From Paracerasibacillus soli (GTDB lineage: Bacteria; Bacillota; Bacilli; Bacillales; Amphibacillaceae): 64,000 nt of DNA. Position 1 is the stretch's first letter. Each line of letters starts with the position of its first letter. Where the stretch lies: NCBI RefSeq assembly GCF_034006335.1, contig NZ_JAWDIQ010000003.1; one strand, given 5' to 3'. The notes below the pieces were generated by a model, which saw only the letters and a program-made list of their open reading frames with translations, did not search any database and was not told where the DNA came from. The translations under genes and the position numbers were made by a program. Shown here piece by piece: positions 1 to 10,605 of this stretch.

Positions 1-226
1 CGGTTTAGAAACAAGAATATTCATTGCGGAAAAAGGGAGAAGTATGAGAGGGTTTGCAAAAGATATTGGTATTTCTCATGCCTATTTGTCGCAAATATTA
101 AATAAAAAGCGTAATCCATCACCAGCAGTTGCACATAAAATTGCTTGTGGGCTGGAGAAGGAGATTGAAGATATTTTTTTAATCCAAACGGTTGATGTAA
201 CAACCGATGAAAAAGCAATAAAGTAA
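1..226 (+). CDS. XRE-family helix-turn-helix regulator, 5' end outside window
   Basis: The reading frame is open from base 2, so the gene probably begins to the left of the window; the ATG at 44 lies inside the conserved helix-turn-helix. Visible core: FAKDIGISHAYLSQILNKKR, a typical lambda-repressor-like fold with helix 3 reading SHAYLSQI. Such small regulators head the lysogeny or control region of phages and integrative elements. The next gene is excisionase-like and a prim-pol follows, which supports that role here. DNA target unknown. Confidence 0.7.
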   Translation, partial: GLETRIFIAEKGRSMRGFAKDIGISHAYLSQILNKKRNPSPAVAHKIACGLEKEIEDIFLIQTVDVTTDEKAIK

Positions 227-241
227 GGAGGAATTATAAGG

Positions 242-452
242 ATGTTAAAAACACAAATGGAACCAATTAAAAGATCAACTCTTACCGTTCATGAGGTAGC
301 GGAATATCTTGGGTAAGTTCAGATATGATTTATATTTTATGTCGTGAGAAGCGTATTGTTCATTTTCGGATAGGGAGAAGAATCTTATTAAAAAAGAGGC
401 TATTGAAAAGTGGATTGATGAACAAATGGAAGGGGTGATGGAAGATGAATAA
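242..452 (+). pseudogene. Excisionase-like (MerR-type HTH) protein, two frameshifts as assembled
   Basis: A good Shine-Dalgarno (AAGGAGGAATTATAAGG) precedes ATG 242. Frame 1 gives RSTLTVHEVAEYLG, then stops. One added G in the GGG run continues into SSDMIYILCREKRIVHFRIG, and one added A in the A-run near 392 gives KEAIEKWIDEQMEG. The joined protein of about 70 residues matches the excisionase-family DNA-binding domain (helix-turn-helix plus a K/R-rich wing). Its stop overlaps the start of the prim-pol gene. Both breaks are in homopolymers, so this is probably an intact gene with sequencing errors. Likely role: directionality factor or regulator of the element. Confidence 0.6.
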
Positions 453-1331
453 AGGCGCAGACATGGCAGTGTCTACACCTTTAAAAAATTACACCAACTT
501 AAAAGCAGCACTTGGATATGTACGCCAATTAGGTTGGTCTGTATTTCCTGTACATTCAATTATAAACAATAAATGTACTTGTAACAACTTAAGATGTGAA
601 AACAAGGGGAAACATCCCATACTAGATATGGTTTGAAGGATGCCACCAAAGATGAAAAACAGGTTATAAAATATTGGTCGGAAAAGCCATATTTAAATAT
701 TGGTGTAGCAACAGGTAAGGTTAGTGGTTTTTTTGCAGTAGATGTAGACAATAAAATTCACCGTGGAACTGGAAATAACGGATTTGAAACACTAGAACAA
801 TTAAAGAGAGACAATGGAAATTTACCTGACACTGTAGAACAAATAACAGGTTCAGGTGGTTCACATTTTCTTTTTAAATATCAAGCAGGAATTAAAAATA
901 AAGTGAATGCTTTTCCATCCATTGATATTCGAGGCGATGGAGGTTATATCGTAGTAAGTCCATCAATCCATAATAGCGGTAATAAATATTGTTGGGAATT
1001 TTCTTCACATCCACTAAAAGTTGAAATCGCACAAGCTCCTGAATGGCTACTTAATTCAATAAGTCCACAGTCTGAAAATAATGGTAAAAGAAAGTATAGT
1101 GCAAAACCAGTAAGTGAGTATTTAAGTATTTTACAGGGTGTTTCTGAAGGTGAACGTAACAATAGCTTAACCACACTAATAGGTCACCTTTTAGCACGAA
1201 GTATTGATTATAGAGAGGCATTGGAGATTGTTAATATGTGGAATGAAACAAGGGTTAATCCACCACTTGAAGTGGATACCGTGACGACTGCATTTAACAA
1301 CATATTGAGGCGTGAAGCAGAAAAGAGGTGA
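445..1331 (+). pseudogene. Bifunctional DNA primase/polymerase (prim-pol), frameshifted as assembled
   Basis: Frame 1 (445-636) encodes LGYVRQLGWSVFPVHSI and a Cys-rich CTCNNLRCENKGKHP segment typical of the prim-pol N-terminus. One extra C in the CCC run at about 618 joins it to the second frame (to 1331) as HP-TRYGLKDATKDE. The catalytic acidic motif is FFAVDVDNK, followed by GSGGSHFLFKY and SPSIHNSG. Such archaeo-eukaryotic-type primases initiate replication of phages, satellites and plasmids, and pair with the VapE-type ATPase encoded next. About 295 residues after repair. The single homopolymer break suggests a sequencing error. Confidence 0.8.
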
Positions 1332-1337
1332 CAGCTA

Positions 1338-2635
1338 TTGAAGCAATCTGAACTAGATCACGAAGCAGGACTAGCACTTCAAGAAAAAGACAACAATGTT
1401 ATCAAGATCGATAAAGCCTGGAAGAAGAGGCTTGAAACGAATCAAAACGGCAATTTCAAAAGAAACAGGAAAAACATTCAATCTATATTGGATCATGACG
1501 AAAATCTAAAAGATATTGGTCGTTTGAATGAGCTGTCGGGCTTCAAAGAGATATACAAGCCTCCTATATGGCGTAAAAAAAGTGACAATGAGTTGCTCTG
1601 GACTGATTATGATGATGCACAGCTAAGAATTTATATTGATGTTCATTATGGTATTACAAATGAATTGGTATCAATGATTGCATGAATACCATATTTTATA
1701 AAAATTCCTATCATCCTATCAAAGAATATCTTAAAGGTTTGTACTGGGATGGTGAAAGTAGGCTTGAATCTCTTTTCATAGACTTTCTAGGTGCGGATGA
1801 TAACGAATATACAAGAACCGTAACAAAAAAAATGCTAGTTGCTGCTGTCACTCGTATATTTGAACCAGGGACGAAGTTTGATACCGCTCTAATACTAATA
1901 GGTACACAAGGTATAGGGAAAAGCTATGTTTTATCTCGACTTGGCGGTGAGTGGTTCAATGAATCTCTTAATTCATTTAGTGGTGATGAAGCACTGATGA
2001 AACTTAGGAATAGTTGGATTATTGAATTGGCGGAACTGTCAGCCTTGAAACATTCAGAAGTAGAAGAGGTAAAGGCTTTTATTAGCGCAACAGTGGACAC
2101 ATACAGACCAAAATATAGCAAGAACATAGCAAGGTTTCCACGTCAATGTGTATTTTTTGGTAGCACTAACAGCTTTGAATTTTTGAAAGATACAACAGGG
2201 AACAGAAGATTTTTCCCACTTCCAGTTAATAAGAACAGGAGAAAAAAAGATCCATTTGAATCACTTACGGATGAATATATCGACCAAGTTTGGGCGGAAG
2301 CTTATCAACTTTATTTAGATGACGAACCGCTTCACATAACGGATGAATCGGTTAAAAAGAGAGCGGAAGAATTACAAAGGGAACATACCGCAGACGACGG
2401 ACAGCTTGGCGTTATCGAGGAATATATAAGAAAAGAACACCTTGATAGGGTTTGTGCTCGTCAAGTATGGCATGAATGCCTAATGAACGACAAAGAGCCT
2501 AAATACCATGATATAACCGATATAAATGACATACTAAGACAGCTTGACGGATGGAAAGAGAAAAGGACACATTTCGGTAGGTATGGTACTCAAAGAGGGT
2601 TTATAAAAAATGAAAATAATGCCATTGAAAATTAA
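1338..2635 (+). pseudogene. VapE-like (virulence-associated E) helicase/ATPase, frameshifted as assembled
   Basis: Starts at TTG 1338 behind AGAGGTG. The first frame ends at 1685 and the second starts at ATG 1682; one added base gives an uninterrupted 432-residue protein. The C-terminal part has Walker A LIGTQGIGKS, the acidic WIIELAELSAL segment, FISATVDTYRPKY and the NRRFFPLPV motif of the VapE family. It lies 6 bp after the prim-pol gene, a standard replication module of phage satellites and integrative elements. The second frame alone (317 aa) keeps the whole ATPase core. The ATGA overlap could also be genuine translational coupling, but the family is normally one chain. Confidence 0.8.
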
Positions 2636-2640
2636 GTAAG

Positions 2641-2692
2641 TTTGTCACGTTTGTCACAGTATGTCACGTGATTTGTCACGGGAATGTCACGG
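2641..2692. repeat. Iteron-like array of five TGTCAC repeats
   Basis: TGTCAC occurs at 2643, 2652, 2662, 2674 and 2685, a start-to-start distance of 9-12 bp, close to one helical turn. A further TGTCAC is at 2809, and inverted GTGACA copies are at 2740 and 2864. The sequence between is AT-rich (2745-2800). Placed right after the VapE-like gene, this resembles an initiator-binding array and may be the replication origin of the element. This is inference; no replication protein of known specificity was identified. Confidence 0.45.
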
Positions 2693-3060
2693 GTAAAAAC
2701 GCATCATATCAATACTTGTAAGCAATTCACATGTATCTTGTGACATTCCTTTATATAAAAGAAAAAAATAATAACATATTATATTTAGAAAAGACAATGC
2801 AAAAAGTTTGTCACAGATGATAGGGAAGTGTCTAAAAATGTTGATATACCAAACTTTAAGGGCGTGACATTCAGTATGACATTCTAATAGGTCTCCCTCT
2901 AATTAATGGTGAAAGTGAAGTAATTACCATCTTTCAATACAAGTAGAAAGGGGTGATGGTGTTCTGCTCTTTTGAAAAGGTTTGTGATCCACGCATTGAA
3001 AATAACATAAAAATCCAGTTAAGCATGTAAGGACTAAGATAATCAAGGGAGGATACTAAC
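2693..3060. other. Non-coding stretch with a possible 24-codon ORF
   Basis: Apart from the dispersed GTGACA/TGTCAC copies, the only candidate is a tiny ORF at about 2957-3031 (MVFCSFEKVC..., 24 codons) with AAAGGGGTG close upstream. It has no recognisable family. A clear AAGGGAGG site at 3047-3054 serves the next gene. Confidence 0.3.
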
Positions 3061-3626
3061 ATGGATTTAAAAGCCTATTCTACCGAATTAAAAAAGATCA
3101 ATGACAAAATAGAGCAGTTACAAGCAAAGAATAAAGAAGCAATCAACAATCTTAACGCATTAGAAACCGAATATGAAACAGCGGTCGCCAATATGCAAGA
3201 TGAAAAAGCTGATCACCTTCACCAAAAAAAGTACGAGATAGAGCAGACTATAAACAACCGTAAGAATAAAATAAACATTCTGCAGAATAAAAATAACCCA
3301 CGTTTAGAGCGTGCAGCGACTGAAACAATAAAGGCGTATTATGCTGAGCGGGAAAAGCAGTTGCAGGAAGCGGTCAAGCTAGTAAAAGAATTGGAACGGG
3401 TAAAAGAGCAGTATTTCAAGCTGTGCGGACAACTAAGAGATATAAACGAGAAACACAGCCGAATAAAGAAAAAGCTAGACGAGCCAACAAGACCGCAGAC
3501 CATAGCCAATTGCCGCAACAGGCAAAAGGTATGCTCTTAGGAAATTCCCAGTTGGTAAATTTATCCGAGTTTGAAATCTTGCTAAAAGATATTCAAGAAA
3601 ACATATATAAGGCGGTGTTATCATGA
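3061..3626 (+). pseudogene. Coiled-coil hypothetical protein, frameshifted as assembled
   Basis: Preceded by AAGGGAGG. The first frame (159 aa) is almost entirely helical and charged, with heptad-like runs such as KKINDKIEQLQAKNKEAINNL and EREKQLQEAVKLVKELERVK. It runs out of frame near 3475-3490; a second frame continues as NKTADHSQLPQQAKGMLLGN to 3626. Joined length about 188 residues. The stop overlaps the next start (ATGA-type), so the two are coupled. I do not recognise a family. Phage scaffold or head-morphogenesis proteins look similar, but nothing here proves that. Confidence 0.5.
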
Positions 3627-3856
3627 AGCATGTAAAACTAAACGAGGGAATAAAAAGGGTTTTACGGACGTATTCTGTGCCTGAAGATGTAATAAACATG
3701 ATAGAAGAAGATAGCAATGTAAAAGTTCAGACTGTAGCGGATTTTTACGAAAAACAGATTCAGGAAACGGGTAATAAACAGAACAAAGTAAGAAAAGAAC
3801 AGTCGCCAGCCGAATTTATGGAAACATTAATGAAACATAGAATTATAGACAAATAA
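3623..3856 (+). CDS. Small hypothetical protein
   Basis: 77 residues, acidic and basic mixed, no membrane segment. It overlaps the end of the coiled-coil gene and ends shortly before a terminator, so it is the last gene of the element's early/replication operon. Sequence features such as YSVPEDVINMIEEDSNV suggest a folded helical protein. No family recognised. Confidence 0.55.
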   Translation: MKHVKLNEGIKRVLRTYSVPEDVINMIEEDSNVKVQTVADFYEKQIQETGNKQNKVRKEQSPAEFMETLMKHRIIDK

Positions 3857-3958
3857 GGGGCGTTGGAAAATGAATAAGGTCACATTTCTCACCCCCTAAA
3901 AAAGGGAAAGAGATGAAAAATACGAGTAACATATTGTAATAGTGTTTGCTTTAACTGA

Positions 3959-3990
3959 TAAAAAGTCGATAAAAAATATCGGCTTTTTTT
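3959..3990 (+). terminator. Rho-independent terminator after the replication module
   Basis: AAAGTCGATA pairs with TATCGGCTTT around an A5 loop and is followed by a T-run. It separates the replication genes from the restriction-modification genes. Confidence 0.75.
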
Positions 3991-4189
3991 ATTGAAGATA
4001 AAGTGTCACGGTTAAAAGGTGTCGTTATAATAGGATATGAAGTGTTAATAAAACCTTTTAGTATATATTATATTTTGTAGTTTGAAATTACATCTCACAC
4101 ATGGGGATTAATTACTATTATTGTAGTGGTGTGTGTCTGAAATAGTGTATACTGGAAGTAATTATAAATTTTAGGGTAGGGGTAATCAA

Positions 4190-5848
4190 ATGCCAACATT
4201 AGAGTGGATAGGAAAAGATAAAGTAGTAAATCATCACTTGGATGTGCCGTATAGGGTGCTTGATTTTAAGTATAGTTATAATGAAAATGGTGTATCTGAT
4301 CAAGAAAGTTCAAGTGATAATAAGATTATCAAAGGGGATAACTTAGAAGCACTTAAAGCACTACTTCCTCAGTATGAAGGAAGAATTAATTGCATTTATA
4401 TCGATCCACCATACAACACTGGTAATGAAAAATGGGTATACAATGATAATGTAAATGACCCCAAAATTAAAAAATGGTTAGGTGAAGTTGTTGGAAAAGA
4501 AGGGGAAGATCTTTCCCGACACGACAAGTGGCTATCCATGATGTATCCGAGATTAAAGTTATTACATAAGTTGTTAGCTGATGACGGAGCAATTTTTATC
4601 AGTATCAATTATATTGAACAAGCTTATTTGAAATTAATTTGTAATGAGATTTTTGGTGCAAATAATTTTATAAGTGAAGTTGCAATAGTTAATAATCCGA
4701 AAGGACGTTCAGATGACAATTATATCGCTACTGCACATGAAAGTCTTCTGATCTATAGAAAATCTAAGAATTTGGAATTAGGTGGGTTTTTACCAGAAGA
4801 AAAAGTAACAAAAAGATATAATAAATTAGAAGAAGAAAGTGGAAGAAAATATAGAGAAATTGACCTTAGAAAGACAGGTGATGAGGATTTACGGGAAGAT
4901 AGACCAGATATGTTCTATCCATTTTTTTATAACGAAGTAACCAAAGATTTGAAAGTGGGATCACTAGACGAAAAATTGCCTGATGGATATATGTCTATTC
5001 TCCCAATGAAGTCTAAAACAGTTGAGGGTAGATGGAGATGGGGTGTAGATACTGCAAAAAGGGATATTAAAAAGTTGCTTGCTAGATATATGCCTGTAAA
5101 AAAACAATGGAGTGTTTTTGAGAAAGATTATTTGGATGAAAAAGAATTAGTAAAGCCTACGTCAGCTTGGACATTCAAGGATGTAAATAGTGAACGTGGA
5201 ACAGAGATGTTCACAAAACATTTAGGTTTTAAAAAGAGTGATTTTCCAAATCCAAAACCAGTGGGAACTATAGAACGAGTTCTCCAAATTGCCACAGATA
5301 AAAATTCAATTGTTCTCGATTCGTATGCAGGTAGTGGAACTACGGCACAGGCTGTACTAAATTTAAATAATAAAGACAAAGGTAACCGAAAATTCATTTT
5401 AGTTGAACTTGAGGATTATGCAGAGACTGTAACTACTGAAAGAGTAAATAGAGTAATTAATGGACATAAGGACTTCCAAGGGGTAGGTGGAAATTATAAC
5501 TTCTACCATTTAGGTCAGCCTTTATTACTTGAAAATAAATTTATTAATGAAAATATAGATATTCAGAAAATCCGTGAATATATTTTCTTTACGGAAACAA
5601 AGAAACAAATAACCGTGGTTGATGATAAAGATAATAAATATCTTTTAGGAGAACATAACGATAGCTTATATTATTTTTATTATGAGAAGGATAAAACAAC
5701 TTCTCTAAGTTATGATTTTCTATCAAAAATTAACAAAAGTGCAGAAAGATATATAATATATGCTGATGTAAATCTTTTGAGTAAATCAGAATGTGACAAA
5801 TTGAATATAGTATTTAAAAAGATTCCAAGAGATATTGCACGTTTATAA
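4190..5848 (+). CDS. Type III-like DNA methyltransferase (Mod), N6-adenine
   Basis: 552 residues. The beta-class order is visible: catalytic motif DPPYNTG at residues 72-78, and the AdoMet-binding motif LDSYAGSGTT near residues 376-386. The sequence between serves target recognition. The enzyme should methylate adenine in a short asymmetric site and provide both recognition and protection for the Res partner that starts 14 bp downstream. It sits between a terminator and the attR-like site as defence cargo. Intact. Start ATG 4190 follows GGGTAGGGGTAATCAA. Confidence 0.9.
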   Translation: MPTLEWIGKDKVVNHHLDVPYRVLDFKYSYNENGVSDQESSSDNKIIKGDNLEALKALLPQYEGRINCIYIDPPYNTGNEKWVYNDNVNDPKIKKWLGEVVGKEGEDLSRHDKWLSMMYPRLKLLHKLLADDGAIFISINYIEQAYLKLICNEIFGANNFISEVAIVNNPKGRSDDNYIATAHESLLIYRKSKNLELGGFLPEEKVTKRYNKLEEESGRKYREIDLRKTGDEDLREDRPDMFYPFFYNEVTKDLKVGSLDEKLPDGYMSILPMKSKTVEGRWRWGVDTAKRDIKKLLARYMPVKKQWSVFEKDYLDEKELVKPTSAWTFKDVNSERGTEMFTKHLGFKKSDFPNPKPVGTIERVLQIATDKNSIVLDSYAGSGTTAQAVLNLNNKDKGNRKFILVELEDYAETVTTERVNRVINGHKDFQGVGGNYNFYHLGQPLLLENKFINENIDIQKIREYIFFTETKKQITVVDDKDNKYLLGEHNDSLYYFYYEKDKTTSLSYDFLSKINKSAERYIIYADVNLLSKSECDKLNIVFKKIPRDIARL

Positions 5849-5861
5849 GGGGGGGAATAAC

Positions 5862-8545
5862 TTGGGATTAAAAACATTTCAAAAAAAGGTAATTTCACAA
5901 CTCACTCGCTTTTTAGAGTTAATAAATGAAACAAACAATATAGAATCAGCTTATAATACTTACTGGAATGAACAGGATGTTTTAGTTGGAACAAATGGAG
6001 TTCAGGCATATAAAAATAATATTAAAAATGTTCCCCATGTTTGTTTTAAGGTACCAACAGGGGGAGGTAAGACATATATAGCTGCTAGTTCTATTAAACC
6101 AGTATTCGATGCAATGCCTTTCTCAAAAACTAAAGCAGTTGTTTGGCTTGTGCCTTCTAACTCTATACTAGAACAAACAATTAATAATTTAAAAGATATT
6201 AATCATCACTACAGACAGAAGATTGATGTTGATTTTAATAATAGAGTTGAGGTATATACAAAAGAACAGTTATTGAACGGTCAAAATTTCAATCCAACAA
6301 CTGTAAATGAACAGTTAAGTATATTTGTGTTAAGTTACGATACTTTAAGAAGTAGAAACAAAGAGGACAGAAAAATATATCAAGAAAATGGGAACTTGAG
6401 TCAATTTCCTAATTTTTATACATCACCTGAAACGTTAATAGACGGTGTGGATGATACTGCACTCATCCAGGTAATTAATCAACTTTCTCCTATGATAATT
6501 GTTGATGAAAGTCATAATGCAACCTCTGAATTGAGTATAGAGATGTTGAAAAATTTAAATCCGTCTTTTATTTTGGATCTGACAGCAACCCCTAAAGAAA
6601 ATAGTAATATTATCTCGTACGTTGATGCTATAGAGTTAAAAGGGGAAAACATGGTTAAGTTACCAGTAATTGTATACAATAGGCAAAGTCAAAAGGAAGT
6701 TATAGTTAATGCAATTGACTTGCGTGAAAGCTTGGAAAAACAAGCAATAGAAAATTACTCTAAAACTAAAAAGTACATAAGACCTATAGCATTATTTCAA
6801 GCACAGCCTAAGGGACAGGAAAATAATGAAACTTTTGAAAAACTAAAAGAAGAATTAATTAATATAGGAATACCTAGCGAACACATTGCAATTAAGACTT
6901 CAGATATAAATGATATTAAAGATGTAGACTTACTAAGCCCACAATGCGAAATTAGATATATTATTACAGTAAATGCTTTAAAAGAAGGCTGGGATTGCCC
7001 ATTTGCATATGTTTTAGCAACGCTTGCAAACAAGTCATCCCAAGTTGATGTTGAACAGATTTTAGGAAGGGTTCTTAGACAGCCGTATATCAAGGAATAT
7101 GAAAACCCTTTATTGAATATGTCTTATGTATTAACTTCATCCTCTAATTTCAGAAATACTTTAGATAATATAGTTGTTGGTTTAAATAGGGCTGGTTATA
7201 GTAAGCATGATTATAGAATTGCTGAGAATAACGTTAAGAAGAAGATTCTGCGAATGAAAACTTAGCAGATAAATTTCCAAATAAAGATTTATCCGAGATT
7301 CGTGACGAACAAAAAGATGATAAAGAATGGGTTGATACTTCTGATGAAACGACTAATGCTGAAACGCAATCAACCGAGGAATTTTTAGATGTTGACTTCG
7401 AGGAAGTAAAGAGTGATTTAGAAAGCAGGAAGCATGATCAAACATCGAAGGAAGTACTTGATGATATGCTGGAATCAGCTAAAGGTGAAAGTGAAGATTA
7501 CTCAAGGTCTGTAGATGATACGGTAAATAATACAGATTCACAACCATTAGAAATTAAAGATAAGATGAATTACTTTCGGGTAATTGAAGATTTTAAAGAT
7601 GATATAAATAATATTGAAATACCTCAGTTTTTTATTCAATCTGAACCGAGTTTATTTGTAGAGGATCAATTTACCGAGTTAACAAAAGAAAGTCTTGCTG
7701 ATGGATTTTCTTTAAAGGATAAAGACACGGCTATAGATTTTGAGACATTGGATTATAACCTTGTAAAGGTTGATATAGAACGTTCAGGCGAATCTGTACC
7801 TAAATATTCAAAACTCTCAAGGGCAGATGAAAATTATTTTAAGAATTATTTCTCAAAATTATCATCAGAGGATAAGGTAGATAAAAGTAAAGAAATTGTT
7901 TATAACCAGGTTAAAAAGATGGACAGCGTTGATGATAGAGAGTTGCGGGATTACGTAGATAGAATAGTCGAAAACATGACGAGTGACGAGATAGATAATT
8001 TAGAGAAGAATATTTATTCTTATGCTGATAAGATAAAGAAGAAAATTAATGGACTACTGGAAGAATATCTTGAACAGAAATTTAATCAATTGATTGAACA
8101 AGGTGATATTCTTTGTAAGCCAAATTATAAACTTAAAGAATACATTTCTCCACTAAAGTCAATATCAACCTTGCCAAAGTCCCTTTACGAAGAAGAGGGT
8201 GATATGAATAACTTTGAACACAGGGTTATTAATGAGATTATTTCACTAGACAATATTAAATGGTGGCATCGAAATATCGATAGAAAAGGATTTAAAATTA
8301 ATGGTTTTATTAACCATTATCCAGACTTTATTGTAATGACTAATAGTGGTAAGTTGATTCTCATGGAAACAAAAGGAGATCACTTAGAAAATGCGGAAAG
8401 TAAACAAAAAGTAAGACTTGGGCGTACATGGCAATATCAGTCTGGCAATCAGTATCGTTATTATATGGTATTTGAAAGTAAAAATCTTAATATCGAAGGT
8501 GCTTATCAATTCGATAAATTCATGGAAATAATTAAAAGTATATAA
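5862..8545 (+). pseudogene. Type III-like restriction helicase/endonuclease (Res), frameshifted as assembled
   Basis: I prefer TTG 5862, because GGGGGG lies 7-8 bp upstream, over the in-frame ATG 5835 inside mod. Walker A PTGGGKT is at about residue 64, Walker B/DEAH-like IIVDESHNA at about 213, motif III LDLTATP, and motifs V/VI EGWDCPFAYVL and QILGRVLRQP. The first frame ends at 7265; one extra base near 7248 gives KKDSANENLADKFPN and continues through an acidic linker to a PD-(D/E)xK nuclease: YPDFIV at about 820 and LMETKGD at about 835. Joined about 895 aa, a normal Res length. The single break is probably a sequencing error. If real, the cell would have a methylase without cleavage. Confidence 0.85.
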
Positions 8546-8621
8546 TAATACTTTAATTTAGACTTGGTGAAGTAGAGGTCTAGTCATTGTTTACGCCTAA
8601 ATATTATGTAGAGTTAAATTA

Positions 8622-8655
8622 AATCCTTGTATCTTAATTGTTACAAGGATTTTGT
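8622..8655 (+). terminator. Terminator-like hairpin after res
   Basis: AATCCTTGTA pairs with TACAAGGATT around a 10-base loop, then TTTG. Located about 80 bp after the res stop. Confidence 0.6.
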
Positions 8656-8746
8656 TTAGCATCCAATAAAAAATATGTATTAAAGGGGATTTATGGAAGT
8701 TTTTAAACAGATAATCTACAGTAGAGTAGATACAATGACATAAAAT

Positions 8747-8773
8747 AAGCACAGCCTAAGTCCTGCTGTGCTT
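8747..8773 (-). terminator. Terminator hairpin for the minus-strand gene
   Basis: AAGCACAGC and GCTGTGCTT pair around a 9-base loop. It lies just after the stop of the leftward gene at 8798 and can stop transcription from both sides. Confidence 0.55.
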
Positions 8774-8797
8774 ATATATCTGATTGCTAACTAATAT

Positions 8798-9175
8798 TTA
8801 TTTCTGTAGCATACTTTCTAGGTTTTCCATTCTTTTTGAGAAGGCATCAAGCGTTTTTATAATCTCCATATGATTCATATCATATAATTTAAACAGATAT
8901 ACTGCTTCCCGAACCGTTTCTATTTGATTTTTTTGTAATAATTTACAAATGTCATGCATGTCCTTCATTAACTTAGAGCTATCCATATCATGTTTATCCA
9001 AACCAAAATAAATAACCACATTCATTACTTTATGAGGTATATCGTAAAAATAAGCGTACTTATCAAACATATCGAAATCTGCACGATCAAAATTTCCTTC
9101 ATATTTTTTTCTTAAATCCGTCCATAGGAGATAATTATTAGTATTACATAAATAGTCGATTAAATCGTTACACAT
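8798..9175 (-). CDS. Hypothetical protein, 125 aa, antisense to the RM genes
   Basis: Helical acidic protein (e.g. FDRADFDMFDKYAYFYDIPH near residue 32, and a C-terminal heptad-like FSKRMENLESML). A GGAGGG site precedes the start. It is the last gene before the attR-like site and faces the RM genes. No family recognised. Its place beside a defence operon at the end of an element makes an accessory or regulatory role possible, but nothing in the sequence proves it. Confidence 0.55.
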   Translation of the reverse strand: MCNDLIDYLCNTNNYLLWTDLRKKYEGNFDRADFDMFDKYAYFYDIPHKVMNVVIYFGLDKHDMDSSKLMKDMHDICKLLQKNQIETVREAVYLFKLYDMNHMEIIKTLDAFSKRMENLESMLQK

Positions 9176-9389
9176 ATTTCACCCTCCGCTTCATTTCTTG
9201 CAACCTACAAAACTTTTTATTTCTATAATCATTAACTATTATTTGATGACACCTTGATGACACTTTCGAACTTTTTCCATTAAAATATATCGGACAAGAT
9301 ATATTATGTCCTGTATAAATACTGGTGTATCAAGGTTTGTCTTAGTTATTCGTAAATGAGGAATCCCCATATACAGACATGGTAAGGAA
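9176..9389. other. Intergenic, nothing recognised
   Basis: AT-rich sequence between the hypothetical gene and the tRNA-like fragment. It contains the motif GATGACACCTTGATGACACTT (two near-direct GATGACACYTT copies at about 9245-9265), which could be recombinase-arm sites but is unproven. Confidence 0.3.
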
Positions 9390-9420
9390 GGGGTCGCAGG
9401 TTCAAATCCTGTTGGAAGCT
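9390..9420 (+). other. tRNA 3'-end fragment, probable attR of the left element
   Basis: GGGGTCGCAGGTTCAAATCCTG is the T-arm half of a tRNA (GGTTCAAATCC T-loop core). The upstream tRNA half is absent. An orphan 3' half on the plus strand is what is left at the right junction when an element inserts into the 3' end of a plus-strand tRNA gene, so the element should lie to the left and the intact tRNA beyond the window. A terminator follows at once. Confidence 0.55.
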
Positions 9421-9428
9421 CTTCGGTT

Positions 9429-9463
9429 AACGCTTGTCCTGAAAGGGATAGAGCGTTTTTTTA
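9429..9463 (+). terminator. Terminator following the tRNA-like fragment
   Basis: AACGCT pairs with AGCGTT around a loop that itself contains CCTGAAAGG, followed by T7. It would have been the natural terminator of the tRNA transcription unit. Confidence 0.6.
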
Positions 9464-9574
9464 TGCTCATAAAGTGTGAATTTTAGGCTGTATTTTTATG
9501 CAGTGCACTAAAACTGCACTAACCTCATTTTCTCCATCATCTTTTCTTATACTTCTATAAGACTTTTTTGTCCA

Positions 9575-10605
9575 TTAAGTCCAAAATTTATCGTCAAATC
9601 GCTTTGCTGATTTCCGCTGCATTTCTTGATTGGAGTGAGAGTAAATATCCAATGTAATACCAACATCAGCATGTCCTAATCATTCACTAACGACTATTGG
9701 ATTTTCGCCCATTTTCATAAGGATTGTTGCGTGCATATGCCGCAAATTATGAAATGGGATGTCGGGTACTAGCGAATGAGGTTTCGTGGTTCCAGATATC
9801 CCCAACTTGTGAAGCCACAACTAAGTCCTGCTTATTTTCCTTCTGCTGTTTCTTGTGTTCGATTAATGCATGTATAACGCTCTGAGATAAATATACTTCA
9901 CGTCTAGAATGAGCTGTTTTGGTTTCTTTGACGATTAAGCCCTTCGTGGTTTGAACGTATTAATGACTCCTCTACATAAATAACACCATTGCCTAAATCG
10001 ATATTCTACCATTTTAACGCTAATATTTCACCCCTTCTCATGCCGGTAAATAGGGCTAATAAAAAGGGAATCGTATCGTTATGCTTTTGACATACTTCAA
10101 GAAAAGCCTTTGCTTCATCTACTGTCCATATACTTTTGATTGTTTTATGAACTGTAGGAGGCGATGCATGTTTTGCAGGATTAACTTTTATCAGTTCCCA
10201 CTGAACTGCTCTTTGAAGTGCCTTTGAAAGTACATTGTGTATTTTCCTTACGGTTGCATTTGAGAGGCCTTCTCGGAGTTTAAACACATAAAATTGATCT
10301 ATTCCAAAGGTTGTAATGGATGATAATGGTGTTTGATTAAAATATGGGATAAGGTGAACCTGACTAACTGTTTCAGCTACTTCAAATGAAGTTACTAGTA
10401 CCTTATATTGATACGTATCCCAAAGCCAGTTATGGAGGTATTCCTTCAATGGAATATTGGATGGTTCGAAATAATCACCTGAATCTATTTCAGCAAGTAT
10501 TTGATTCATTGCTTTTGCTACTTCACCTTTTGTTCTAAAACCACTACGATAGATTTGTATACGTCTGCCCGTTTGTTTATCCTTTCCTACTTTTTTCAAT
10601 GACAT
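9575..10605 (-). pseudogene. Tyrosine recombinase (phage integrase) pseudogene 1
   Basis: The N-terminal 199 residues are open (10605-10006): AP2-like start RIQIYRSGFRTKGE, SAM-like core, and the first catalytic arginine in FTGMRRGEILALKW. An in-frame TAG follows directly. Further decay downstream: frameshifts after SNHEGL and again before the C-terminal HATILMKMGENP, a stop inside VVSE*LGHADVG, then TLDIYSHSN carrying the tyrosine nucleophile. Several independent lesions, including nonsense codons, mean real decay and not only sequencing error. It lies to the right of the attR-like fragment, so it belonged to another tandem element. Confidence 0.8.

Noticed and set aside
9390..9420. A functional tRNA gene
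   Set aside because: Only the T-arm half is present; no acceptor, D-arm or anticodon arm precedes it.
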